DNA of 64,000 nt from Cesiribacter sp. SM1 (GTDB lineage: Bacteria; Bacteroidota; Bacteroidia; Cytophagales; Cyclobacteriaceae), in assembly GCF_020178975.1 (NCBI RefSeq), contig NZ_JAHXBU010000044.1, positions 163,590 to 227,589 on the forward strand. Direction: 5' to 3'. Under the pieces are notes generated by a model. The model worked only from the letters and a program-made list of their open reading frames with translations, had not been told where the DNA came from and ran no database searches. The translations under genes and the position numbers were made by a program. This document shows positions 1 through 8,900 of this stretch, piece by piece (within the stretch, counting starts at the first letter, position 1; each line of letters begins with the position of its first letter).

Positions 1-2
1 CA

Positions 3-275
3 GCAAAGTTAGATCAGTTGAATTCTATTAAATCTTCCCTGGAAGATTTACATAACAGCCAGGTAGCGCTGGTTCAGAAAGTGGCCCAACTTGAAGTGAA
101 CCTGATGAACACACCAGATAAAGAAGTGGAAACAGGCCTGCTTGAGGTTTATTCTAATGCTTCTGATAATGAGGATCTCATCAAGAACATGCTGGATAAA
201 TTTAACAGCAGGGTTGAAAAAGCCAACAAGGAGTTTACGCCTGCCCCAGAAGAGGAAGGGGCTGGAGAAGAATAA
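3..275 (+). CDS. C-terminal part of a coiled-coil hypothetical protein (5' end outside window)
   Basis: The frame is open from base 3 with no stop, so the gene very probably begins upstream. A TTG at base 18 is the first possible start inside the window but has no supporting ribosome-binding site. The visible ~90 residues are rich in Leu, Val, Lys and Glu with heptad-like spacing (SLEDL, VAQLEVNL, LIKNMLDKF), suggesting a coiled coil, and end in a Glu-rich tail. No signal peptide or catalytic motif is visible in this part. The family is not recognised. A strong hairpin follows about 20 bases after the stop. Confidence 0.55.
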   Translation, partial: AKLDQLNSIKSSLEDLHNSQVALVQKVAQLEVNLMNTPDKEVETGLLEVYSNASDNEDLIKNMLDKFNSRVEKANKEFTPAPEEEGAGEE

Positions 276-295
276 ATAATCAAGTTTTATAGGAG

Positions 296-361
296 GGACT
301 GGTTTGCCAACAGCCACAGGTGAAAAATTCCTTTGGTTGTTTGATGAACCAGTCCTTTTTT
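296..361 (+). terminator. Intrinsic terminator with 9-bp stem
   Basis: GGACTGGTT (296-304) pairs perfectly with AACCAGTCC (347-355), followed by a T-run. The loop is long (42 nt). It lies just after the coiled-coil gene. The same stem sequence recurs in the terminator at 1474-1502. Confidence 0.65.
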
Positions 362-676
362 GTTGTATAAAAATGGATATCAATAGGTGCTATGCGGGGT
401 GGGGTATAGTCAGGGTGAACAGGCAATCTTAAACAAGGAACAGCTGATGGATTATGCTGTAAGATGCACTATACTATACAACATACACCTGCAATTTTAA
501 CGTATTTCAGAAAGTATTCTGTTAGGCACAGAAAACGATCATCACGAAAAATGCAGTATTGACTAAGAATAGGGACTTTTTACGCCATGAAACCTGTTTT
601 GTAACCCTTTTTCTTTTAACAAGTATAATATAGTGGGATTATTCCAATTTTTTAAAATTAATTAAACAGGAAAACT

Positions 677-1405
677 ATGAAAAAGAGATATTTAAAATTT
701 TTTGCAGCATCAGCGGTATTATCCGCAGCAATGTTTGGTTGCACCAGTTCAGGAGAAGTAAGTGATAATACAGGTTTGGAACCTACCCAGGTGGTAGTAA
801 CTGAAACAGAAGTGGCTTCTGGTACCACACCAGATGGTTCAACAGTAGTAGTAACTGATACAGATGTAGTTGCAGATACTACCATTATGACTACAGCCAG
901 GGATAACATGGCCAATACACAGTTGGAGTATGACGATATGTTTGATGATGTGGCTGATACAGAACAGTATGATGTTCTTTCTCTGGCAAGAACAAACCCT
1001 AATCTATCCACTTTTGTGGAACTTGTAGAACTATCAGGTTTAGCCACTTCCCTTAAGATGGCAGATCCGGTTACTTTGTTTATTCCAACAAATGCAGCAT
1101 TTAACCAACTGTCGCAGGAACGTCTGGCAGAATTAGTAGCCCCACAGAACAGAACGGAACTGATGGAATTTGTAAACATGCACATTCTGCCACAGGAAAC
1201 ATCTTCCGCATCTTTCAATGATAATTCGTTTATAGACAGAGGAGAGGAAGAAGACATTCCTGTAAATATTGAAATGAATGGTACCGTTGTGTATGTTGGT
1301 GGCGCGCAGATTGTAAAATCAGATGTTGAAGCCTCTAACGGTGTGATTCACGTATTGAATGGTGTTATCGAAACTACTGATGCAGCCGGAGCTGATATTG
1401 ACTAA
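677..1405 (+). CDS. FAS1 (fasciclin) domain lipoprotein
   Basis: A 242-residue lipoprotein. The N-terminus MKKRYLKFF is followed by a hydrophobic stretch and the lipobox FGC (Cys22). A Thr/Val-rich, low-complexity linker runs to about residue 95. A single fasciclin domain fills residues ~98-235: it begins YDVLSLA, contains the H1-type motif TLFIPTNAAF and ends with the H2-type motif NGVIHVLNGVI. FAS1 domains mediate adhesion or matrix interactions; in Bacteroidota they are common as surface lipoproteins. The start ATG is preceded by a purine-rich ACAGGAAAACT. The gene is monocistronic, ended by the hairpin at 1474-1502. The substrate or partner cannot be read from sequence. Confidence 0.88.
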   Translation: MKKRYLKFFAASAVLSAAMFGCTSSGEVSDNTGLEPTQVVVTETEVASGTTPDGSTVVVTDTDVVADTTIMTTARDNMANTQLEYDDMFDDVADTEQYDVLSLARTNPNLSTFVELVELSGLATSLKMADPVTLFIPTNAAFNQLSQERLAELVAPQNRTELMEFVNMHILPQETSSASFNDNSFIDRGEEEDIPVNIEMNGTVVYVGGAQIVKSDVEASNGVIHVLNGVIETTDAAGADID

Positions 1406-1469
1406 TAGTAGTATGTATTCATCTCCTGATGAATACACCAATGTCCGGCATTAAAGGATATCACCAATC

Positions 1470-1508
1470 AAAAAACCAGTCCCTGATAATTAGGGACTGG
1501 TTTTTTTT
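1470..1508 (+). terminator. Strong bidirectional intrinsic terminator
   Basis: AACCAGTCCCT (1474-1484) and AGGGACTGGTT (1492-1502) form a perfect 11-bp stem with a 7-nt loop, flanked by an A-run upstream and a T-run (1501-1508) downstream. It ends the FAS1 gene. Confidence 0.9.
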
Positions 1509-1672
1509 GTTATTGTAAACATCAGCACCTTTAAAGATAGCTTAACCGTTAATTTATAAATTTCTTATTATCAGTTTCTTGCAGAAAGCTTATATTTTTC
1601 GTCTGATAGTTAGACCCATGTTTATAAAATGTGTGGCAAACTTCAGATATTAGTCCCGAATATCCGGAAAAA

Positions 1673-2500
1673 ATGAAAAACCTGAATACAGTTGCTGTCT
1701 GGGGTCTGGGCTTTCTGTGCCTTAACCTGTACGTGAACGGACTTCCCCGCCTTTTTCAATTCCAGGTGCAGCACTGGTTTGGGTACTGGCTGGGCTTTTT
1801 TGTGCTTACTTTCCTTGTGTGCCGCTACCTGCTGAAACTTAAAAACCTAAGGGAGCTTGCCATGCCCCGGAAACAGGGGTGGCTGGGAGAGCTGGGGGTT
1901 GGTTTCCTGCTGGGTTTCGCTACCTGGGCATTGAAGTATATTGCCTTCTGGGGCCTTGGAAAGTTCAGTGTTGATGGTTTCACCGCGCCATCCTATTATT
2001 TGCCCATGCTGGGGCAGGCGCTGCTGGCTATGTTCTTTGCGGCTATTCTTAACGACGTTAGTATCAGGGGCTACTGCTATGCCTTTTGCCGTAGAGCAGG
2101 CCTTATGAGCCTGTTTGTACTGCTGACTACCCTGCTTTATTGCCTCGACGATGCCTGGAATGAAGGCTTCAGTCTTATAAATACCTTGTTTTCTGCAGTT
2201 CTGGGCCTGAGCCTTGCCTATGCAGTTTATAAAACAGGCGCAATATGGTTATGTACCGGCATCCACTGGGGAGGTAACATAGTGTACCGGCTGCTTTATG
2301 GCTTTAGTGGTACGGGCATCTTAAAGCTGGAAGAGGTACAGACCGGGGTGCTTTACGAATGGCTAAGCCTGTTTATAACTGCCCTGCTGTTTCCGCTCCT
2401 GTACCTGCTGTTGAGGAACAGGCGAGATCCTGATTGTATGGAGGAGGCGCCAGCTGAAAACGCCCGGACCTTAACCGCCAGCCGGACCCATCTGGTTTAA
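1673..2500 (+). CDS. CPBP-family (CAAX-protease-like) membrane protein with altered first motif
   Basis: About 275 residues with some seven hydrophobic segments. The C-terminal half has CPBP (type II CAAX prenyl endopeptidase-like) architecture: a first motif region N127-D-V-S-I-R-G followed by membrane helices and a second motif H198-W-G-G-N. Active family members carry E-E-x-x-x-R at the first motif; here the Glu pair is replaced by Asn-Asp, so proteolytic activity is doubtful, while Arg and the His/Asn motif are kept. The ATG at 1673 is preceded by GGAAAAA; a GTG at 1631 would add 14 residues. The gene stands alone. CPBP proteins act in the inner membrane as proteases or adaptors; the role here is unknown. 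Confidence 0.7.
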   Translation: MKNLNTVAVWGLGFLCLNLYVNGLPRLFQFQVQHWFGYWLGFFVLTFLVCRYLLKLKNLRELAMPRKQGWLGELGVGFLLGFATWALKYIAFWGLGKFSVDGFTAPSYYLPMLGQALLAMFFAAILNDVSIRGYCYAFCRRAGLMSLFVLLTTLLYCLDDAWNEGFSLINTLFSAVLGLSLAYAVYKTGAIWLCTGIHWGGNIVYRLLYGFSGTGILKLEEVQTGVLYEWLSLFITALLFPLLYLLLRNRRDPDCMEEAPAENARTLTASRTHLV

Positions 2501-2642
2501 GCTGAAAAGCAATAGAGGCCTGAAACAAGATGGTGTAAAAAATTATTCTTCGGTTTTGTAATATTCACTTCGCTCTTGCGTGTATTAGTGGTGGAGTTGT
2601 ATTTTTCTGCAGGTTTTTCTGTACCCTTCATTTCTATTTTTT

Positions 2643-3275
2643 ATGGCCCACAAGGTAAAACAGCAAGAGCGCATGAGGGCGACTGCCCTTCTACTTTTTA
2701 GCTTTGTTTTAGTGTTGTCATCTTCCTGCAAAGAAGAGGATGACCCGCTGCCCACTACTGTGCAGATAGAGGGTGAAAATTACGCCATTGCTAAGATTGG
2801 CAAGCACACCTGGACTACCGAAAATTATAAAGGAGCAGGGGGAGTGCCTTATGGTACGGGTGCTGAAAAACCAGAATATGGTAAGTACTATACTTATGCA
2901 GAGGCAACAGCAGTAGTGTTGCCAGCAGGCTGGAGAATCCCGACCATTGAAGATTACACCGCACTTGCCGAGAGCCAGGGGGTGGTGTTTACCCTGCAAA
3001 GGGCAAATAAGCAGCAGGCAATTAAAAAGCTTGCATCTGTAAACAACTGGCGTTTAGTGCCAGGCAATAATGCATCTGGTTTTAATGCCCAGCCTGCCGG
3101 CTATATCTACCAGAACCTGGGTCCTACAGATGGCGATTTGGCAGAATTCTGGGTAGCCGATACCATTACTGCTAGTATACAGGAAAGTTTTGGCGGAACT
3201 GCGCACACCATGCTGTTTTATGAAAGCAGCCCGGAAGGCTATCGTTTTAACTTAAGGTTTGTAAAGGATAACTGA
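2643..3275 (+). CDS. FISUMP-domain lipoprotein
   Basis: A 210-residue lipoprotein with hydrophobic LLLFSFVLVL then the lipobox SSC. The mature part matches the Fibrobacter succinogenes major paralogous domain (FISUMP): opening IGKHTWTTENY, then YYTYAEA, LPAGWRIPT and a C-terminal aromatic/Gly stretch ending RFV. These domains are surface-exposed in Bacteroidota and of unknown biochemical role. An internal ATG at 2673 (MRATALLL) gives a more typical signal peptide and could be the real start; 2643 is the longer choice. Followed by several hairpins. Confidence 0.8.
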   Translation: MAHKVKQQERMRATALLLFSFVLVLSSSCKEEDDPLPTTVQIEGENYAIAKIGKHTWTTENYKGAGGVPYGTGAEKPEYGKYYTYAEATAVVLPAGWRIPTIEDYTALAESQGVVFTLQRANKQQAIKKLASVNNWRLVPGNNASGFNAQPAGYIYQNLGPTDGDLAEFWVADTITASIQESFGGTAHTMLFYESSPEGYRFNLRFVKDN

Positions 3276-3286
3276 CTCTTTAAACT

Positions 3287-3455
3287 GTTAGCGCAATGGT
3301 ACTGCTAACAACCGGCTCCTGTAATCTGCTCCTGCCGGTTCTGCTAAGCCTGGTTGTGCGGTAACTTCTGTAATTAAGTTTAAAAATATACTACCTGTGG
3401 GTGTAGAACGCGAAATAACAGGCAGCGTTGGAGGGGAGGATTTTTGCTGCCTGTT
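3287..3455 (+). terminator. Cluster of hairpins downstream of the FISUMP gene
   Basis: Three perfect inverted repeats lie in the 325-base gap before the next gene: GTTAGC/GCTAAC (3287-3309), AACCGGC/GCCGGTT just after it, and AACAGGCAGC (3417-3426) with GCTGCCTGTT (3446-3455). The last has an internal T-run in its loop rather than a clean tail. Termination is likely, but which hairpin does it is uncertain. Nothing else is visible in this gap. Confidence 0.4.
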
Positions 3456-3664
3456 TCTCAGTGATTTAGTTAAAGCTTAATTACAGGTCTGCCGGATGAC
3501 TTCCCCAAAAGGCTAAATTTTTAGAGCTTCTTTTGCATTACTTCCTGCAGGAAGATTACATGCCTGTGGTCTTGACTACAGGGCCTCCCAGGGCTTTCTG
3601 ATTGTGGATGCTGCAGAATCTTGTTTATTTCGCACAAAAATTAATCGACCAAAATCATTGGTTT

Positions 3665-4093
3665 ATGATACAGTTTCAGAATGAATTTGTAGTAATTGAA
3701 TTAGTAAACAATGCCACGGCTATCTCTTTGTGCTGGAAGGGTTTTGTGCCCAGCGCCAAATATAGAGAAGCTTTGGAAAAAGCTATAGAGATAGCCAGAA
3801 AGCACAGGATAACAAACTGGATATCAGACATCAGGTTGATGAAAGTATTAGCTGTAAAAGACCAGGAATGGGCAGGTACTGTGTGGTTGCCTAAAGTAGT
3901 GTCGGCTGGCTGCTATAAAAAGCAGGCTGTGATTATGCCCGAGGATATTTTTGGAAAAGCATCTGCAAGCAGTCTGCTTACCACTGTGCAAAACCAGCAG
4001 ATTGAAATTCAGAATTTTACATCGCCCGAGGATGCAAAGCAGTGGCTGGCGCAGCATAGCAACAAGAACGTATCCCAGCTGGTAGCGCAATAG
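3665..4093 (+). CDS. STAS/SpoIIAA-like small cytoplasmic protein
   Basis: 142 residues from the ATG at 3665 (MIQFQNEF); an upstream TTG at 3602 would add a poorly conserved extension. Alternating beta/alpha pattern with an early strand (FVVIELVNN), the motif WKGFVPSAKYREALEKAI, then NWISDIRLMKVL and DQEWAGTVWLP. This resembles the STAS/SEC14-like or SpoIIAA-like proteins common in Hymenobacter and relatives, where D and W residues after the second strand are conserved. There is no signal peptide. The role is unknown; family members are presumed signalling or binding modules. Monocistronic, with a strong terminator 45 bases after the stop. Confidence 0.65.
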   Translation: MIQFQNEFVVIELVNNATAISLCWKGFVPSAKYREALEKAIEIARKHRITNWISDIRLMKVLAVKDQEWAGTVWLPKVVSAGCYKKQAVIMPEDIFGKASASSLLTTVQNQQIEIQNFTSPEDAKQWLAQHSNKNVSQLVAQ

Positions 4094-4138
4094 CAGGCAT
4101 GCCTGCATGGGCTACCGCTGAATGTATATTACCGGAGG

Positions 4139-4184
4139 TTCCTGAACTTTCATCCGCAGCGAGGATGAAAGTTCAGGAATTTTT
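4139..4184 (+). terminator. Strong intrinsic terminator
   Basis: A perfect 17-bp stem, TTCCTGAACTTTCATCC (4139-4155) with GGATGAAAGTTCAGGAA (4163-4179), 7-nt loop, followed by TTTTT. Confidence 0.93.
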
Positions 4185-4214
4185 GGTTTTTAAGATGCTG
4201 TTTTAATTGCACAG

Positions 4215-4341
4215 ACAGGACCAGAGCGATCAGTTTTGCGTACCCTGAAGGTGATCTATTACTGCGTAATAGGTGGCAGCAATTCTATGCTCTGGCCTGT
4301 TTAGAAGACTTCTGAAATATTAGAATAAATCAATTTATTCT
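4215..4341. promoter_or_regulatory. Inverted repeats in the leader of the S41 peptidase gene
   Basis: ACAGGACCAGAGC (4215-4227) is complementary, with one bulge, to GCTCTGGCCTGT (4289-4300), and a perfect palindromic AGAATAAA-tcaa-TTTATTCT follows at 4322-4341. They lie 90-210 bases before the start. They could be a structured leader or a regulator site; no further evidence. Confidence 0.25.
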
Positions 4342-4426
4342 TGCAGTAATCAAGGCTTATTTTTTATTTTTAACGCTGTGTTCTCTATGCCAACCTTTTC
4401 TTCCTTTTAATTTTTTGGGCCTCTCT

Positions 4427-5863
4427 ATGAAATGGATTTTGGTTTTTGCCTTCCTGCTGTTTTCCATCCCTACATTTGCACAAAACAGTGTTTCGGTGCA
4501 ATCAGGCATTGATCCCCGGCTTTTGAGACAGGATCTGGATCTTCTTTATCAACAACTGCAGCTTAATCACCCCAAGTTGTTTGAAAGCCGCAGCAAGGCA
4601 GATGCTGATGAACAGCTGAAACAGATCAGCAGCAGCATCACAAAACCAATGAACCGCTTAGCATTTCATCGTTTGATAGCTCCTTTTGTAAGTGGTTTCA
4701 AAGATGGCCATATTTTCATTGACGTTGACTTTGATGGAGAAGACATTAGCCAGTATACCCAGTCAGGCGGCACCTTTTTTCCTTTGGAGGTCGTAATCAT
4801 CAATAACAGGCTTTATTGTAAAGGAAATCCTTTTGCTAAAGGCGCTCTGCAAAGAGGCGATGAAATTTTAACCATTAACCGGGAGCCGGTGAGGCAGCTG
4901 CTCCCCAGGTTAAGAGGACTTATGTCTGCAGACGGAGAGGAAACAGCAAATGCAAGCCTGCAGCGCCTGTTTGGCTATATGCTTTGGCTGGATGGACTGC
5001 AGGGTACTGCTACGAGTGTTCAGTACAGAAGGGGCAAAGAAACCCTTCAGGATGAATTAGGAGGTATAAGCAAAGAGGATCTTCTTAAGCTGGTGTTCCC
5101 TGCCGGAGGTTTGCAGCGCCAATTACACCTGTACCCGGAAAGCAGCCTGGCAGTAGTGGAGATCAATTCTTATGCTCAGCTTGCAAAATCAAAAGCATTT
5201 ATTGATTCCTGCTTCCAGCTTATAAAAAGCAAGGGGATCAGAAATGTAGCGCTTGATCTGAGGAAAAATGGGGGAGGCAACTCGGCTATAGGTGACTATT
5301 TCCTTGCCCATGTTACCAGCAGGCCCTACAGCACAATTAGCCGTAAAAGCTGGCGCATAGGCCCTTTGCTACAGCAGCTGGATAGCACGCACTGGATGCG
5401 TAAGGCAGTAGCCAGCGTGGAGAGGAGCTACAGCAAGGAAGATGATTTTTTACACTCACCTGTTTTTGAGGCACAGCCTGTGGTTGCCATCAGTGATCCC
5501 AGCCTGTTCAGTCCTGTTCGCCTGTTCCTGTTTACTTCCGCCCGCACCTATTCTTCGGCACACATGACGGCCCTTGCCGTAAAATGTGGCGGTCTTGGCA
5601 CCATAATCGGACAGCCCACCGGAGAAAGGCTGGACCTGACGGGGGAGATCCTTGAATACATCCTGCCTCACTCAAAACTTACCCTGGTTATTCCTGTTGC
5701 CAGCTATAAAGCTGCTTGTGGAAGGGGGTCTGATGTGGGCGTTCAACCGGATTTCTTAGTTACCCAGCGTCCGGATGATCTGCTGGAAGGCCGTGATCCC
5801 GAGCTGGCCTTTTTGACAGATCTGTTAAAGAAGAATAAACAGGAAGGAGCTATTCACAGATAG
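4427..5863 (+). CDS. S41-family (tail-specific/CtpA-like) secreted peptidase
   Basis: 478 residues from the ATG at 4427; an in-frame TTG four codons upstream is less likely. Signal peptide MKWILVFAFLLFSIPTFAQ, so exported. Residues ~95-150 form a PDZ-like segment (DEILTINREPV). The C-terminal half is the S41 core: ALDLRKNGGGNSAIGDYFL is the usual strand-loop of the family, and TSARTYSSAHMTAL contains the candidate nucleophile Ser. The end GSDVGVQPDF is also family-typical. S41 enzymes cleave C-terminal tails of envelope proteins; Bacteroidota encode many paralogues of unknown substrate. It is a single gene followed after 71 bases by pirin on the same strand. Confidence 0.82.
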   Translation: MKWILVFAFLLFSIPTFAQNSVSVQSGIDPRLLRQDLDLLYQQLQLNHPKLFESRSKADADEQLKQISSSITKPMNRLAFHRLIAPFVSGFKDGHIFIDVDFDGEDISQYTQSGGTFFPLEVVIINNRLYCKGNPFAKGALQRGDEILTINREPVRQLLPRLRGLMSADGEETANASLQRLFGYMLWLDGLQGTATSVQYRRGKETLQDELGGISKEDLLKLVFPAGGLQRQLHLYPESSLAVVEINSYAQLAKSKAFIDSCFQLIKSKGIRNVALDLRKNGGGNSAIGDYFLAHVTSRPYSTISRKSWRIGPLLQQLDSTHWMRKAVASVERSYSKEDDFLHSPVFEAQPVVAISDPSLFSPVRLFLFTSARTYSSAHMTALAVKCGGLGTIIGQPTGERLDLTGEILEYILPHSKLTLVIPVASYKAACGRGSDVGVQPDFLVTQRPDDLLEGRDPELAFLTDLLKKNKQEGAIHR

Positions 5864-5934
5864 GGCATAAGTGACCTGCATTTAGTATATTATAACGCGT
5901 TGATTTATCTGCCAACACGATTTTTTTAACCCTT

Positions 5935-6849
5935 ATGCTGGACATTGTCATAGAAGCACGAAAAGCATCCATCGGTCCCGGAATGGATGTGCGCAGGATT
6001 CTTCCCTTCCGCAAGCGCAGAATGGTGGGCCCTTTTATCTTTATGGATCATGCGGGCCCTGTAGACATCAGGCCCGAACTTGCACCTTCCATGGATGTGC
6101 TGCCGCATCCGCACATTGGCTTGTCAACCGTTAGCTACCTGTTTGGTGGCCAGGTAACACATCGCGATACCCTGGGGGTGGAGCAGGTGATTCGTCCCGG
6201 GGAGGTAAACTGGATGACTGCCGGCAGGGGCATTGCCCATTCTGAACGCTTCGAAGACCCTGCAGCACTGGCAGGCGGAGCGCTGGAGATGATCCAGACC
6301 TGGGTGGCACTTCCGGAACAGGATGAGGAATCAGCACCTTCTTTCGAAAACTATAAACCCGAACAGCTGCCGGTGTATACCGATACTGGTGTGTGGATGC
6401 GGCTGATTGCAGGGGATGCTTTTGGTTTGAAAAATGGGGTTAAAACCCACTCACCCCTTTTTTACCTGCATGTGGTGCTGGAAAAGGGAGCACGTTTTGG
6501 TCTGCCCCCTGAACATCCCGAACGCGGCTTTTACATAGCCAAAGGAAGTATTGAGCTAAGTGGGCATCGCTATGCTGCAGGACAAATGCTGGTTTTCAAT
6601 AAAGGTACAGATCCTGTAATACATGCAAAAGAAGCAACGACGCTCATGTTGCTGGGTGGCGAACCTCTGGGTGAACGTTTTATCTGGTGGAATTTTGTAT
6701 CCTCCCGTAAAGAACGCATCGAGCAGGCCAAGGCAGACTGGAAAGAGGGCAGGATCCTGCTGCCTCCAACCGATAACCAGGAGTTTGTGCCCCTTCCCGA
6801 AGATCGCTCGGGACCAGCAGGCAGTTCTTCTCCACAGGCACTTTCATAA
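5935..6849 (+). CDS. Pirin-family protein (cupin)
   Basis: 304 residues, the usual size of pirin. The N-terminal cupin contains the metal site H58-P-H60 (LPHPHIGLSTVSYLF), H102 and E104 (TAGRGIAHSER), all four ligands present, so Fe(II) binding is expected. The second cupin (residues ~165-285) includes the family segment GEPLGERFIWWNFVSS. Bacterial pirins are cytoplasmic; some have quercetinase activity, others bind metabolic enzymes. No neighbouring gene indicates which. The stop overlaps by 6 bases the end of a small convergent ORF. Confidence 0.9.
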   Translation: MLDIVIEARKASIGPGMDVRRILPFRKRRMVGPFIFMDHAGPVDIRPELAPSMDVLPHPHIGLSTVSYLFGGQVTHRDTLGVEQVIRPGEVNWMTAGRGIAHSERFEDPAALAGGALEMIQTWVALPEQDEESAPSFENYKPEQLPVYTDTGVWMRLIAGDAFGLKNGVKTHSPLFYLHVVLEKGARFGLPPEHPERGFYIAKGSIELSGHRYAAGQMLVFNKGTDPVIHAKEATTLMLLGGEPLGERFIWWNFVSSRKERIEQAKADWKEGRILLPPTDNQEFVPLPEDRSGPAGSSSPQALS

Positions 6850-7080
6850 AGCAGTTGCTATAGTACCAACAGGCAGAGGGTTTGCTGCTGTGCTGTTACA
6901 CTGGCCACAGCAACCCTCCTGCGGGTAGCGGTATTTACAGCAGTTGAAACAGCCACCCGCATTACTCCTGATCGTAGCCCCATAAGCGCCGGTCTTGCGC
7001 AGATTCCTTGCCTGAATTAAGGATGATATGATTAGCATTGGTAGTACCAAAAAAAAGATGGATGTAGAGATCTGTATCAT
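6844..7080 (-). CDS. Possible small Cys-rich membrane protein
   Basis: 78 residues: one N-terminal hydrophobic helix (residues ~5-21) followed by a short segment with six Cys in C-x-x-C-C and C-C-x-x-C patterns (FNCCKYRYPQEGCCGQC), plausibly a metal- or redox-active patch facing one side of the membrane. It is convergent with pirin and overlaps its 3' end by 6 bases. There is no clear ribosome-binding site and the family is not recognised, so it may be spurious. Confidence 0.35.
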   Translation of the reverse strand: MIQISTSIFFLVLPMLIISSLIQARNLRKTGAYGATIRSNAGGCFNCCKYRYPQEGCCGQCNSTAANPLPVGTIATAL

Positions 7081-7291
7081 TTTTTTGATGAGTGTTCGTG
7101 GGCATTACAACATAAGACTATTTGATCTCCTGAATGCTAAGTGTTGAAGCTGTTGTTGCGAAATAGTTAAATCTATTCATCAAAGCGCTGCTGCCTAAAC
7201 ATTGATGGAGAATGCTGGTATACCTTTTAAGCTTGTCAGCCTTGCAAAAGGCAGATACAGGGAATGAATTTAAGATTTAAAAAAGCATACC

Positions 7292-7831
7292 ATGAAGAAT
7301 AGCATTAACCGCCAACAGCCCGAAAAGAACCATGATAATCTGCAGGGCGCTGAAGCCATAAAAAAGATCAGGGAGTTAGCCGGTAAAAACGATACCTGCT
7401 TTTTTGGTACCTTTCTGCAAACAGAAGAACGCCTAAGTGTGCGCCCTATGGCGGTGCAGGAGACCGATGAGGAAGGTAACTTCTGGTTCTTAAGCGCCGA
7501 CGATAGTCATAAAAATGAGGAAATACAGAAGAACCCGCATGTACAGCTGCTCTTTCAGGGATCGGCTCACTCCGATTTTCTGGATGTACAGGGCGTAGCC
7601 ACCATCTCCAGGGATAAGAAAAGGATTAAAGAGCTTTGGGACCCTATCCTGAAAACCTGGTTTACCGAAGGGGTGGATGATCCCCGCATCACTGTGATTA
7701 AGGTAGAAACCAGGGATGGCTATTACTGGGATAACAAGCACGGAAATGCAATTGCTTTTATCAAGATGGCTGCAGGCGCTGCCATGGGCAAAACCCTGGA
7801 TGATTCCATAGAAGGCCAGGTTACAGTATAG
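7292..7831 (+). CDS. General stress protein, PNPOx-like FMN-binding split barrel
   Basis: 179 residues. Residues ~20-150 match the pyridoxamine-phosphate-oxidase-like general stress protein 26 group: CFFGTFL, RLSVRPMAVQETDEEGNFWFLS, DSHKNEEIQKNPHVQLLFQ, then LWDPILKTWFTEGVDDPRIT. These are cytoplasmic FMN- or F420-type split-barrel proteins; in this subgroup the natural substrate is unknown. The C-terminal tail KTLDDSIEGQVTV is also seen in relatives. Start ATG 7292 follows an A-rich leader. Monocistronic. Confidence 0.85.
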   Translation: MKNSINRQQPEKNHDNLQGAEAIKKIRELAGKNDTCFFGTFLQTEERLSVRPMAVQETDEEGNFWFLSADDSHKNEEIQKNPHVQLLFQGSAHSDFLDVQGVATISRDKKRIKELWDPILKTWFTEGVDDPRITVIKVETRDGYYWDNKHGNAIAFIKMAAGAAMGKTLDDSIEGQVTV

Positions 7832-7978
7832 TCTCTTAAGGCTCGTATGTTCTGTGACGACTTTTTTTTACTAATCTTGTAGCAAGAGCCTGGACTTTAC
7901 TGACCAGGCTTACGCTTTGTCGACTCCCTGATAGTATGAGGCATGGCACATGTAGGGCTATACCACTGCTAAAACACA

Positions 7979-8656
7979 ATGATAAAACCTTTTGCATTTT
8001 TAGTGCTCCTTTCAGTGAGTATGCTAAGCTGCCGTGAAAGAGAAAATACAAACGGGCATGCTACCACTACCCAAACCGCTAACGATACCCTTTCCCGGGG
8101 AGCAGAAAACCCCGCTGATACTACCGAAGAAACAATGCCAGCCGGAGCCCAAACTCAGAAGCTGCTGGCTCTTACCGCCGATGCTTTACAAATAGTGGAT
8201 CAGCAGACGGGTTCCACTGCTTTACTCTCCTTTGGCATGCCGCAGGATCAGCTGATTGGCATCGTGAGCAGGGTTTTGCAGGCTCCTGCCAAAGATACAG
8301 GCATTAACAGCGAATGTGGCGCAGGTCCTTTGAAAATGGTCAGCTGGCCCAACGGATTAACTCTGGTATTTAAGGAGAAAGAGGCGGAGAGTGCAGCATC
8401 AGGCAGTGAGTGGCAGTTTGCAGGCTGGTCTGTTGAGAGCGCTGCAAGAGCCCCGCAACAACTGAGCACCATGGCGGGTGTTGGTGTTGGATCTACCCGG
8501 TCAGAAATGGAGAAGGCCTATGTAATAGAAGTGAAGCAGACCAGCCTGGGGTATGAATTTTCAACCGTAGCCGGCCTGTACGGTATTTTTGATGGACCCG
8601 GGCAACAGGCAAAGATCACCAACCTCTGGAGCGGGTTGAGCTGTAATTTCAGGTAG
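7979..8656 (+). CDS. Hypothetical lipoprotein with two GM/GVGSTxxE-type segments
   Basis: 225 residues. Signal MIKPFAFLVLLSVSMLSC with lipobox Cys18, then a Thr/Glu-rich linker to about residue 60. The mature part has two similar pieces: LLSFGMPQDQLIGIV followed by ECGAGPLKMVSW, and GVGVGSTRSEMEKAY followed by LYGIFDGPG; such 'G-x-T-x-x-E-v/m' segments occur in small BamE/SmpA-like envelope folds, which is only a suggestion. Two Cys (in ECGAG and LSCNFR) may form a disulfide. No specific function can be assigned. Confidence 0.7.
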   Translation: MIKPFAFLVLLSVSMLSCRERENTNGHATTTQTANDTLSRGAENPADTTEETMPAGAQTQKLLALTADALQIVDQQTGSTALLSFGMPQDQLIGIVSRVLQAPAKDTGINSECGAGPLKMVSWPNGLTLVFKEKEAESAASGSEWQFAGWSVESAARAPQQLSTMAGVGVGSTRSEMEKAYVIEVKQTSLGYEFSTVAGLYGIFDGPGQQAKITNLWSGLSCNFR

Positions 8657-8900
8657 GGGTTCGCTACCCTTCTGAAGTTATACCCCCGGAGGCTTGGATT
8701 GCTGCAAGGGGAGAAGCCCTGGCACAGCTGCAGAGCGATTTTTTTATTGATTTTTTTTAGTCCAGCCAACCCTTTTTGAAAAATGCTGCTCTTATGGAAA
8801 GATGGCCCTATAACTAAAGACATAGCCAGCCATCTGCTGTTTTACCACCATTTAAAACATAATAATTAACCCTGCTACCGCCTTTGTAGGCACCCAACTC

